47,240 nt of DNA from Serratia microhaemolytica (GTDB taxonomy: Bacteria; Pseudomonadota; Gammaproteobacteria; Enterobacterales; Enterobacteriaceae), in assembly GCF_004011885.1 (NCBI RefSeq), contig NZ_SBEF01000026.1:1-47240 (forward strand), in the 5' to 3' direction. This document shows, one piece after another, positions 11,213-18,609 of this stretch. The position numbers and the translations under genes were made by a program. The notes beneath the pieces are model-generated. The model was given only the letters and a program-made list of their open reading frames with translations, made no database searches and was not told the origin of the DNA. The stretch's first letter is position 1. Each line of letters begins with the position of its first letter.

Positions 11213-11995
11213 ATGGAAATCAAGCTAACTGATAAAGACAAAAAACAGCTTACCAACCCTGATGATGTCTATGACATCATGCAGCGCATCCTGTTACGTG
11301 ACAACAAAATTGACCGTGAAAAGGAGCACTTCTGGATTATTGGTATGAATCTGGCTGGCTATATCCTCTATATCGAACTGGTCAGCCTCGGTAGCGTCAG
11401 TGCCACAGTGATCGAGCCGATGAATGTCTACCGCATTGCAGTGATGAAGAATGCCCCGCGTGTAGTTGCAATACACAACCACCCTTCCGGCAATGTAACC
11501 CCTTCTGCGTGTGATAAAGATATTACCGACCGCCTGATCCAAGTAGGTAGAATACTGAATATTAGCTTGGATGATCACCTGGTGATCTCGACTAAAGAGT
11601 ATCTCAGTTTCCGCCGTGCCGGTTTGATGACGGAGTTGGAGGCGAGCCTGAAATACGTGCCGACCTATCAGATCATCGAGCAGATCCGCAAACAGGAACA
11701 GGCGATCGCCAAGGAGCGCGTACGCACGGCGAAAGAGGCTGAGAGCATCGCCAAACTGGCTGCGCTCCAGCTCAAACGGCAACTGAAAGAGAAAGAGACC
11801 TCAATAAGAAGCGCCAAAGAAGAGGTGAAAATCGCCAGAGAAGAGACGCGAACCGAGCGGGAACAACGCGAGCGCTCTGAACAGATCTTGTTGGCAGCAA
11901 TCCATTTCTTACAGCAAAACCAACACAGTAGCGTAGAGATTGCCGAGATATTGCAGATTAGCAGCGCAGAAGTGGAAAAATTACTGGGAAGTTAA
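11213..11995 (+). CDS. RadC-type JAMM (JAB) domain protein with coiled-coil tail
   Basis: A metalloprotease-fold (JAMM/RadC) protein of unknown role. From the ATG at 11213 it has 260 residues; a TTG at 11195 would add six. Residues 20-140 form a RadC-like JAB domain with an exact JAMM signature: His88, His90, Ser98 and Asp101 in IHNHPSGNVTPSACD. The N-terminal helix-hairpin region of housekeeping RadC is missing. Residues 155-225 are a long charged coiled coil rich in Lys, Glu, Arg and Ala. Residues 228-260 (LLAAIHFLQQ, then SVEIAEILQISSAEVEKL) look like the small helical tail found at the end of Rpn/PD-(D/E)XK-type transposase proteins. Short RadC-like proteins of this kind are, from memory, more typical of Bacteroidetes and intracellular bacteria, so transfer is possible. 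Function is not established. Confidence 0.8.
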   Translation: MEIKLTDKDKKQLTNPDDVYDIMQRILLRDNKIDREKEHFWIIGMNLAGYILYIELVSLGSVSATVIEPMNVYRIAVMKNAPRVVAIHNHPSGNVTPSACDKDITDRLIQVGRILNISLDDHLVISTKEYLSFRRAGLMTELEASLKYVPTYQIIEQIRKQEQAIAKERVRTAKEAESIAKLAALQLKRQLKEKETSIRSAKEEVKIAREETRTEREQRERSEQILLAAIHFLQQNQHSSVEIAEILQISSAEVEKLLGS

Positions 11996-12001
11996 CATTG
12001 A

Positions 12002-12026
12002 GCGCGTGCGGTTACCCGCTCAAACA
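12002..12026 (+). terminator. Weak hairpin after the RadC-like gene
   Basis: GAGCG (from about 12000) pairs with CGCTC (to about 12024) in TTGAGCG...CGCTCAA a few bases after the stop codon. There is no T-run, so factor-independent termination is doubtful. Confidence 0.3.
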
Positions 12027-12168
12027 GTGGTGCTAGGCTCAGTGAAAGATAACGATTAACTTAAACGCAAAAAGCACGGGTTGCTGTGGCACCGTTGTGC
12101 TGGTTATATCAGCCTGCTTGTCATATCAGTATGCTTATCACACTACCGCGCGGCATCATTTGTCACCA

Positions 12169-13236
12169 TCACCGACCATCACGGTTTAGCGAAACACTTT
12201 TTAGTTGAGCATAGAGCGATTGACCGGGCTGGATCGCTAATTCGTCACGTGCCCACCGACTGATACGCGCCCAGAGCATGTGCTCCGCGATCATCAGCTT
12301 CACGTCAACCTGATCATCAACTGCAATACACTCAACCACTTCTGCTGCCAGCGTATTGCGAATACTGCTCTTGCGTGGCGGTTCCAGCAGTAGCGAAACA
12401 TCGGTAGCATTGATGCGAATGTGTAGCTTACTGCCGATCGGGGCATCAATTGTTGGCAGCCACAAATGTTGTTCACCCAATTGCAACGCAGTCATTGCGT
12501 AATACGGATGATGTGCAGCAACAGCGAGCGACAAGATAGCGCTACGTTCCTGCTGCTGCAACCAAGGCAGCAACGCACTGCTATTCCAAACTGTTGCTAG
12601 CTCACCACAAGCCAGCACGCTACCCTGATCAAGCACCAGTAGGTGAGTAGCCAGACGAACAATCTCATCTAAACTGTGGCTGACATAGAGCATCGGGATC
12701 TGCACATCCCGAGCCAACCGTTCCAGATAGGGTAGCAGTTCACGCTTACGAGGCAGATCCAGTGAAGCCAGTGGCTCATCCAACAACAGTAACTCAGGGG
12801 CACTGAGCAGCGCACGGCCAATCGCCACTCGCTGTTTCTCACCACCAGACAGCGTTAATGGCTGGCGCTCAAGCAGTGGCGCAATCCCCAACAGCTCGAC
12901 AATGGTCTCAAACTGGCTCTGCATGTTAGCGGCCATGCCATATTGCAGATTGCCGCGCACGCGATAGTGGGGAAATAGCCGCGCATCCTGAAACACATAA
13001 CCAACCCGCCGTTGCTCGGGCGGTAGCGCGATCCGCTGAGCGCTATCAACCAGAGGGCGGCCGTTAAGCACGATCTTTCCCTGCTGTATCGGTGTTAAAC
13101 CGGCAATCGCATTGATCAGCGAGGTCTTGCCAGCACCAGAAAGGCCAAATATTGCGGTGATCCCCTGTGCGGGTAGAGTGGCTTGCACCTTCAGGTTAAG
13201 CTCCCCGAGCTGTTGTGAAAAATCAAGCTGTAACAT
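12169..13236 (-). CDS. modC: Molybdate ABC transporter ATP-binding protein
   Basis: ModC is the ATPase of the ModABC molybdate/tungstate importer, on the cytoplasmic face. The 355 residues show Walker [10 protein letters not shown] (about 30-38), the signature [15 protein letters not shown] (about 130), Walker [13 protein letters not shown] and the H-loop HSLDE. A C-terminal TOBE (molybdate-sensing) domain covers about 285-352. The start directly follows the modB stop without a gap, so the two are coupled. Confidence 0.98.
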   Translation of the reverse strand: MLQLDFSQQLGELNLKVQATLPAQGITAIFGLSGAGKTSLINAIAGLTPIQQGKIVLNGRPLVDSAQRIALPPEQRRVGYVFQDARLFPHYRVRGNLQYGMAANMQSQFETIVELLGIAPLLERQPLTLSGGEKQRVAIGRALLSAPELLLLDEPLASLDLPRKRELLPYLERLARDVQIPMLYVSHSLDEIVRLATHLLVLDQGSVLACGELATVWNSSALLPWLQQQERSAILSLAVAAHHPYYAMTALQLGEQHLWLPTIDAPIGSKLHIRINATDVSLLLEPPRKSSIRNTLAAEVVECIAVDDQVDVKLMIAEHMLWARISRWARDELAIQPGQSLYAQLKSVSLNRDGR

Positions 13237-13926
13237 CTATAAGCCTATTCGCTTGCGCCCCCAGCGAGCCAACCACTCGGAAGCCAATAGAGCCAGCAGT
13301 GACAACAGCACGGCAATAACACATAAACGTGCTGCTGCGGCCTCTGCTCCAGGCGTCTCGATCAGGGTATACATCGCCAGTGGCAGGGTTCGGGTCTCGC
13401 CCGGAATATTGGAAACGAAAGTGATAGTGGCACCAAACTCACCCAACGAACGGGCAAACGCCAGCACAATACCGACAATCACACCAGGTAGCGACAGAGG
13501 CAAGGTAATGGTGAAAAACACTTTCCACGGGCCAGCACCCAGAGTGCGAGCTGCCTGCTCGAAGCGAATATCGACCGCTTCCAGCGCTAAGCGGATAGCC
13601 CGTACCATCAGTGGAAAGGCCACTACCGCAGAAGCCAGCGCCGCGCCGCGCCAACTGAAACTAAAGCTGAAACCAAACCAGTGATAGAGCCACTCACCGA
13701 TAAAACCGCGTCGCCCCATTGCAATTAACAGCAGATAACCGATCACCACTGGTGGAAGCACTAGCGGCAGGTGGATCAGACTATCAAGCAAAGATTTACC
13801 GGGAAAGTGCGTGCGTACCAGTACCCAAGCCAGCAAGATACCCAACGGCAAACTACAGATTACTGCCACACTGGCCACCTTCAGGCTCAGCGCAAGCGCC
13901 TGCCACTCATAATCAGTTAACATCAT
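13237..13926 (-). CDS. modB: Molybdate ABC transporter permease
   Basis: ModB is the membrane permease of the molybdate importer. Starting at the ATG at 13926 (MMLTDYEWQALALSLK) it has 229 residues with about five or six transmembrane helices and the EAA loop EQAARTLGAGPWKVFFTITL that contacts ModC. The start lies inside the last codons of modA (14-base overlap), typical of this operon. An upstream GTG/ATG would add six residues without family support. Confidence 0.97.
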   Translation of the reverse strand: MMLTDYEWQALALSLKVASVAVICSLPLGILLAWVLVRTHFPGKSLLDSLIHLPLVLPPVVIGYLLLIAMGRRGFIGEWLYHWFGFSFSFSWRGAALASAVVAFPLMVRAIRLALEAVDIRFEQAARTLGAGPWKVFFTITLPLSLPGVIVGIVLAFARSLGEFGATITFVSNIPGETRTLPLAMYTLIETPGAEAAAARLCVIAVLLSLLALLASEWLARWGRKRIGL

Positions 13927-14695
13927 CGCTACGACTGAAACCAAAATGTTGGAAGATTGCTGCGGCCTGAGGGCCTTTCAGATAGTGATAAAAAGCGTCG
14001 ACAGCTTGACGTTGTTGCCCTTGAATGATGGCCATCGGGTACTCAACTGCAGCATGACTTGACGCGGGAAAGGTAGCAACTACCTGCACCTTATTGCTCG
14101 CAACGGCATCGGAACGATAAACAATACCTAACGGTGCTTCCTGGCGTTCAACCAGCGCTAGAGCGCTGCGCACATTATTGGCGCGCGCCAAATGCGGAGC
14201 AACGGTTGCCCAACTGCCTAAATTCTCCAGTGCCTGTTTGGCGTACAAACCGATCGGCACATGTGCTGGATCGCCCAATGCTAAACGCCCACCCGCCAGC
14301 AATTTGATCCAGTCGGTGTGATTATTGATCTCAATCGGCGCAAATTGTACCGATTGACTACTGATCAACACCAGCGCATTACCCAACAAGGTATAGCGGG
14401 TCTCTGGCAGCAGTTGTTTTTTTTGCCACAGATAATCCATCCATAACTGATCCGCTGAGATAAAAATATCAGCCGGAGCGCCCTGTTCAATCTGACGCGC
14501 TAAGGTAGAGGACGAGGCGAAGGAGCTAACGATACGCACATCGTGCGCCTGCTGATACTGCTCCGCGATCTGCTGTAGTGCGTTGGTTAACGACGAAGCC
14601 GCAAACAGGGTGATTTTCTCACTGGCAGCGGCAGGTGCCAGTAACAGGCTGATCAACAACACGCCAAAAATCCCGTGATACCCTCTTTTTTTCAC
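13913..14695 (-). CDS. modA: Periplasmic molybdate-binding protein
   Basis: ModA captures molybdate in the periplasm for ModBC. I choose the GTG at 14695: GGAG lies six bases upstream and the protein then starts with a clean signal peptide (VKKRGYHGIFGVLLISLLLA, cleavage near ASE) and has 260 residues against 257 in E. coli. Mature motifs include LFAASSLTNAL, SSFASSSTLARQIEQGAPAD and LVERQEAPLGIVY. Starting further upstream (14728 or 14929) would put a long non-signal sequence in front. It is the second gene of acrZ-modABC. Confidence 0.96.
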   Translation of the reverse strand: MKKRGYHGIFGVLLISLLLAPAAASEKITLFAASSLTNALQQIAEQYQQAHDVRIVSSFASSSTLARQIEQGAPADIFISADQLWMDYLWQKKQLLPETRYTLLGNALVLISSQSVQFAPIEINNHTDWIKLLAGGRLALGDPAHVPIGLYAKQALENLGSWATVAPHLARANNVRSALALVERQEAPLGIVYRSDAVASNKVQVVATFPASSHAAVEYPMAIIQGQQRQAVDAFYHYLKGPQAAAIFQHFGFSRSDDVN

Positions 14696-14723
14696 CGTCG
14701 GCTCCGTCAGTAAGTGGGATGAA

Positions 14724-14748
14724 TGCATTATTAAAAAATGATATAACG
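14724..14748 (-). promoter_or_regulatory. Candidate ModE operator upstream of modA
   Basis: On the minus strand CGTTATAT (14748-14741) matches the left half of the E. coli modA ModE box exactly. The right half (TAATAATGC, about 14732-14724) is only partial. It lies 30-55 bases before the modA start. ModE is not encoded beside it, so function depends on a modE elsewhere. Confidence 0.4.
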
Positions 14749-15004
14749 CACCGCTGCTGGTTGTCATGCGGTTAATCAAAGCAAGCTTAACCCAAATAGG
14801 CTGAAGCAAAATTTTTGCTGGAAAAGCGCTGTGTGGGCATATGATTGGAGCGATGTGCCTGCGGTAACCTGCAGTGCCGAGACGATTTGATCTATTGCCT
14901 TCAAACTGCAAGCGCACCTTAATGAGCAACGATGCCCTAATGACCGCAGATCAGACTAATACAGGTGCTAAACACCCAAGCGAGCGGTTAATAACAGCAG
15001 AGGA

Positions 15005-15145
15005 TCAGTGATGATGCGGTTTATGTCCGATATGGGAAAACAGGTTAAACAGGCTACCTAATAGGTAGATTGAACCGAGGATCACTGCCATCACAACCGG
15101 CACCATCACCACGGCAAATAACAGACTGCTCAATAGTTCTAACAT
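15005..15145 (-). CDS. acrZ: Small AcrB-binding membrane protein AcrZ
   Basis: AcrZ (formerly YbhT) is a small inner-membrane helix that binds AcrB of the AcrAB-TolC multidrug pump and changes its drug preference. The ORF has 46 codons before [23 protein letters not shown], then a continued hydrophobic helix with Gly24 and an end rich in His (HKPHHH). The E. coli protein has 49 residues and begins [20 protein letters not shown]. GAGGT precedes the ATG. As in E. coli it lies directly upstream of modA, on the same strand. Confidence 0.93.
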   Translation of the reverse strand: MLELLSSLLFAVVMVPVVMAVILGSIYLLGSLFNLFSHIGHKPHHH

Positions 15146-15246
15146 GTTGACCTCATTGACTGGAATTAAAAACAATAATATTGATTAATGTCTACCGGCA
15201 TCATCGGCAGCGATTAGCATCAGCACTCAGGCTGAACCGCGCTGAA

Positions 15247-15275
15247 AATGTACTGTAAACCCTCGATGGTTGCAA
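15247..15275 (-). promoter_or_regulatory. Candidate promoter of acrZ-modABC
   Basis: On the minus strand TTGCAA (15275-15270) and TACATT (15252-15247) are 17 bases apart, about 100 bases before acrZ. The match is moderate. Confidence 0.35.
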
Positions 15276-15416
15276 CCTTGCTGCTGGTAGTGGCTAACAT
15301 CGGAAAATTATCGCTATGATTAACAGATAATAATTTTCACCTTGGCAAAACTGTTGGCATCACCCGGTACCCGGGTAAAACCGAGCAACATTGATTGATT
15401 AGCGAATGGAGCGACA

Positions 15417-16892
15417 ATGACATCACTGCAAATTTCACAGGGGCAATTTCGTTTAAGCGATACACGCCAACTTTCACTGCCACAACTGACAATCCGCAGT
15501 GGTGAAAGTTGGGCGTTTGTTGGTGCCAATGGCAGTGGGAAATCAGCGCTAGCACGAGCACTGTCAGGAGAGTTGCCGTTGCTAACCGGACAGCGAGTTA
15601 GCGATTTTCAGCGGATTGTCACCCTCTCACTGGAGCAGTTGCAACAACTGGTCAGTGAGGAGTGGCAGCGTAACAACACCGATCTGCTCAGTGCGGATGA
15701 AGAGGACATCGGCCGTACTACGGCGGAGATCATCCAACAGCAGTGGCAGGATCAAGCGCGCTGTGCGCAACTGGCGGCCCAATTTGGCATCAGTGCACTG
15801 CTCAATCGGCGTTTTAAGTATCTCTCTACTGGCGAGACACGTAAGGCACTGCTCTGCCAGGCGCTGATGTCACAACCTGATTTATTGATTTTGGATGAAC
15901 CGTTTGACGGACTGGATAGCGATTCACGCAGCCAACTAACTGGCCTATTGGCCACACAAGTTCAGCAAGGATGCACACTGCTCCTGATCCTCAATCGCTT
16001 TGATCAGATCCCCAATTTTGTGACACAGATCGGTGTGTTGGCAGATGGTGTACTGGTCAGCCAAGGGGAGCGACAGTGGGTGATGCAGCAGGCATTGATT
16101 GCACAACTCGCCCACTATGAACAACAGCGTGAGCTGAAACTGCCAGCGGCGGATGTCGTCACGGCACAACCCCAGTTACAGGCACAACAGCCATTAATCC
16201 GTTTGCGTGACGGAGTGGTCAGTTATGGTGAACGACCGATCATCAACCGACTGAACTGGCAAGTGAATCACGGTGAGCACTGGCAAATCATCGGGCCAAA
16301 TGGTGCTGGCAAATCGACGTTATTGAGTTTAATTACCGGTGATCACCCACAAGGTTACAGTAATGATCTGACACTGTTTGGTCGGCGTCGTGGTAGCGGC
16401 GAAACTATTTGGCAAATCAAACGCCATATTGGCTACGTGAGTAGCAGCTTACATTTAGACTACCGCATCGCAACCAATGTCCGTAGTGTGATCCTCTCCG
16501 GTTTTTTCGATTCGATTGGCATTTATCAGGCAATATCAGATCGCCAGCAGCAGCTTACCAACCAGTGGTTGCAGCTATTACAGTTGCCGGGTGATGCCGC
16601 ATTGCATAGCCTCTCTTGGGGGCAACAAAGGTTGGCGTTAATTGCCCGAGCGCTGGTGAAGCACCCAGCACTGCTGATCCTGGATGAGCCACTCCAGGGG
16701 TTGGATGGTTTAAACCGCCAGTTAGTGTTACGAGTGATTGATCTACTGATGGCTCAGGGAAACAGTCAACTCCTCTTTGTCTCCCACCACGTAGAAGATG
16801 CGCCACAATGTATCACCCACCGCTTGCTGTTTGTACCAACAGAGCAGGGCTATTGCTATCAGCAACAGACTGTCAGCAGCGTAGCGAACTGA
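15417..16892 (+). CDS. modF: ModF, tandem ABC ATPase of the molybdate locus
   Basis: ModF has two ABC ATPase domains in one chain and no membrane partner. It is co-encoded with ModE in E. coli and its exact role is unclear, although it is linked to molybdate metabolism. The 491 residues equal the E. coli length. Domain 1 has Walker A GANGSGKSA (about 41) and LSTGETRK with LLILDEPFDGLD. Domain 2 has GPNGAGKST (about 297), LSWGQQRLALIARAL and LLILDEPLQGLD. It is divergent from acrZ-modABC; modE, normally in front of it, is missing. Confidence 0.96.
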   Translation: MTSLQISQGQFRLSDTRQLSLPQLTIRSGESWAFVGANGSGKSALARALSGELPLLTGQRVSDFQRIVTLSLEQLQQLVSEEWQRNNTDLLSADEEDIGRTTAEIIQQQWQDQARCAQLAAQFGISALLNRRFKYLSTGETRKALLCQALMSQPDLLILDEPFDGLDSDSRSQLTGLLATQVQQGCTLLLILNRFDQIPNFVTQIGVLADGVLVSQGERQWVMQQALIAQLAHYEQQRELKLPAADVVTAQPQLQAQQPLIRLRDGVVSYGERPIINRLNWQVNHGEHWQIIGPNGAGKSTLLSLITGDHPQGYSNDLTLFGRRRGSGETIWQIKRHIGYVSSSLHLDYRIATNVRSVILSGFFDSIGIYQAISDRQQQLTNQWLQLLQLPGDAALHSLSWGQQRLALIARALVKHPALLILDEPLQGLDGLNRQLVLRVIDLLMAQGNSQLLFVSHHVEDAPQCITHRLLFVPTEQGYCYQQQTVSSVAN

Positions 16893-17456
16893 AGCTCACC
16901 ACATAGCATAGTGCAGCACTTGGCTGATAGTGTTATCCACTGTTGTGCTGGCAGCACCTGCCGGTTTTGCTGATATTTATCAATGCGGTTGTTTAAGAAA
17001 AAAATGTAAAAAAATCACCGCCAGCCATTGAAAACTTTGATTACCAGATATAATATCTGAATACACTTTTTTAATTAAATAATAAACAGGTATTTAGTGT
17101 TTTTTTTGGTGTTACTTTTGCTTTCTGTTACTGGGGATGGCGGTATTGTCTGCGCTATATCGTGATCGGCTTGCTAATTATTTTCCTAAAATTGGCCGAT
17201 GACACTCTCAAGTTGCTCAGCATGTTCAGCGACACCAATCAAAATGGGTGTAGTCGCATTAGCTAACTAACCTAAGCTCAATGTTTTTGCTTTGGCTAAA
17301 CATTGGCTATGAGTCGCACCCATGTTACCTCATAACAGCTCTGATATATCCACTAATGCCTGGGTAGCCTGCGGCTGCGCCAGTCAGCGATGGTGTAATC
17401 AGGGCTGAATAAAAATCAGTGATTAAATAACCAAAAAAGTAAACAAGGAGTAAGCA
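16893..17456. other. 564-base non-coding stretch before the Ail-like gene
   Basis: No ORF here can be supported. The left part is AT-rich (about 16985-17115, with A- and T-runs). Between 17244 and 17323 there are nested inverted repeats, listed separately. It should hold the promoter of the Ail-like gene and may include remains of deleted genes, but I recognise none. Confidence 0.6.
17244..17323. repeat. Nested inverted repeats
   Basis: An outer pair ATGGGTG (17244-17250) / CACCCAT (17317-17323) encloses an inner perfect pair CAATGTTT (17279-17286) / AAACATTG (17298-17305) with an 11-base loop. Such nesting could be a structured RNA or a leftover of a mobile or regulatory element. No T-run marks it as a terminator. 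Confidence 0.5.
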
Positions 17457-18044
17457 ATGAAAAAATTATTGGCCGCGCTGGTGGTCTCTGCAACACTGGG
17501 TTTGGCTGCAACTGCACACGCCGAGCAGCATACCGTCTCTCTAGGGTATGCTTCCGGTAAAATAGAGAAGCTTCATGATATCAGCGGTGCAAATCTAAAG
17601 TACCGTTATGAGTGGGATTCGCCAATCAGTATCGTAGGCAGTTTCAGTTATATGAGTGGTAGCTCAATTCAGAGAACGGAAGCGGAGGCACTTTATGAGA
17701 AACTGCTCGGAGAGGCTAATTTGAAGACTAAATATCTCTCTCTGGCTGCTGGTCCTGCCTACCGGTTTAATGAATATGTAAGTATTTACAGCCTGGTTGG
17801 ATTCAGTAACAGTAAAGTTTCTTATGACACAAGTTTCTATATTCAAAATAATGGTGTTAATGAATTAACTGATACTACGAAAGGTGATTTTAATAACACC
17901 ACAGTTATGTATGGTGTTGGCGTGCAGATTAACCCGATGCCAAATGTTGCGGTTGATATTGGCTATGAAGGCTCTAGACTGAAAGATGGTTTCAAATCAT
18001 ACGCAATCAACAGCTTTAACATCGGTGTTGGTTACCGTTTCTAA
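17457..18044 (+). CDS. Ail/OmpX-family outer-membrane beta-barrel protein
   Basis: Small eight-stranded outer-membrane barrel of the Ail/Lom/OmpX family, whose members act in adhesion, serum resistance or membrane homeostasis. The 195 residues begin with a signal peptide (MKKLLAALVV, cleavage after AHA at residue 22). Family motifs are ANLKYRYEWDSPISIVGSFS, LAAGPAYRFNEYVSIYSLVG, INPMPNVAVDIGYEGSRL and the terminal IGVGYRF with C-terminal Phe. It is longer than E. coli OmpX (171) because the second and third surface loops are expanded. AAGGAG precedes the ATG. The gene looks more AT-rich than its neighbours. Confidence 0.9.
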   Translation: MKKLLAALVVSATLGLAATAHAEQHTVSLGYASGKIEKLHDISGANLKYRYEWDSPISIVGSFSYMSGSSIQRTEAEALYEKLLGEANLKTKYLSLAAGPAYRFNEYVSIYSLVGFSNSKVSYDTSFYIQNNGVNELTDTTKGDFNNTTVMYGVGVQINPMPNVAVDIGYEGSRLKDGFKSYAINSFNIGVGYRF

Positions 18045-18119
18045 TCAAACTATTTGAGCCTGACCTGAGTTAGGATGAAATAGCTCGATGCTGATGAGTG
18101 GTGATGGATCACTCTGTTC

Positions 18120-18155
18120 ATTCCTTCCCGCTTCGATTAGGGGAAGGAATTTTAG
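18120..18155 (+). terminator. Terminator of the Ail-like gene
   Basis: ATTCCTTCCC (18120-18129) and GGGAAGGAAT (18141-18150) form a perfect 10-bp stem with an 11-base loop, followed by TTTTAG. It lies about 75 bases after the stop codon. Confidence 0.8.
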
Positions 18156-18213
18156 TTGCATAGCAAGTCAACATTGGAAAATGCTCTCTCATTATGCTAA
18201 CGCCGCTACTATT

Positions 18214-18250
18214 ACCCGCGTAGAATAAACCATCTCCACGCGGGTTTTAT
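18214..18250 (+). terminator. Second hairpin terminator between the Ail-like gene and ilvN
   Basis: ACCCGCGT (18214-18221) and ACGCGGGT (18238-18245) form an 8-bp stem followed by a T-run (TTTTATT) on the plus strand. It may protect the convergent ilvBN transcript or be the terminator of a gene now lost. Confidence 0.65.
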
Positions 18251-18309
18251 TGAGCATGTCTGTTGCTCGAAGGGTATTGGTGGCTATTTTGTAAGCGGAT
18301 ACGCTGCTG

Positions 18310-18606
18310 TCATTCGAACAGCGAACCTAGCTGCTCAAAGATTTTCACATCGCCATTGTGGCGTTTCACCGTCAGTACATCCTCCAGTTTTTCCACTTGG
18401 CTGATCATCTGTACCAAGCGCTGATCATTAGCAACCAGTAGCCAGATCCGGCTTTGGCTGCTATCACGCTTCAGTGGCATACACAAAATACCTTCAACGT
18501 TAAACGCACGGCGAGCAAACAGGCCACAGACATGTGTCATCACGCCAGGGTGGTTACGTACCGCCAGTTCGAGGATAACTTGTCGATTTGTTGTCTCTGA
18601 TGTCAT
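18310..18606 (-). CDS. ilvN: Acetolactate synthase I small (regulatory) subunit
   Basis: IlvN is the ACT-domain regulatory subunit of acetohydroxyacid synthase I; it activates IlvB and gives feedback inhibition by valine. The 98 residues include the ACT core [20 protein letters not shown] and [16 protein letters not shown], then [18 protein letters not shown]. The start lies three bases after the ilvB stop. The C-terminus (FEQLGSLFE) diverges from E. coli, as is common. Confidence 0.97.
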   Translation of the reverse strand: MTSETTNRQVILELAVRNHPGVMTHVCGLFARRAFNVEGILCMPLKRDSSQSRIWLLVANDQRLVQMISQVEKLEDVLTVKRHNGDVKIFEQLGSLFE

Positions 18607-18609
18607 GAC

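Noticed and set aside
14696-14929. Long N-terminal extension of modA
   Set aside because: It precedes the signal peptide, overlaps the promoter and ModE-box region and has no family match; the GTG at 14695 has a ribosome site and gives the normal length.
15362-15376. ACCCGG-TAC-CCGGGT palindrome before modF
   Set aside because: Three-base loop and six-base arms can arise by chance; no known operator fits and ModE boxes have a different sequence.
16893-17456. CRISPR array or tRNA in the long spacer before the Ail-like gene
   Set aside because: There is no direct repeat series and no cloverleaf with T-loop GTTCGANTC and a CCA end.
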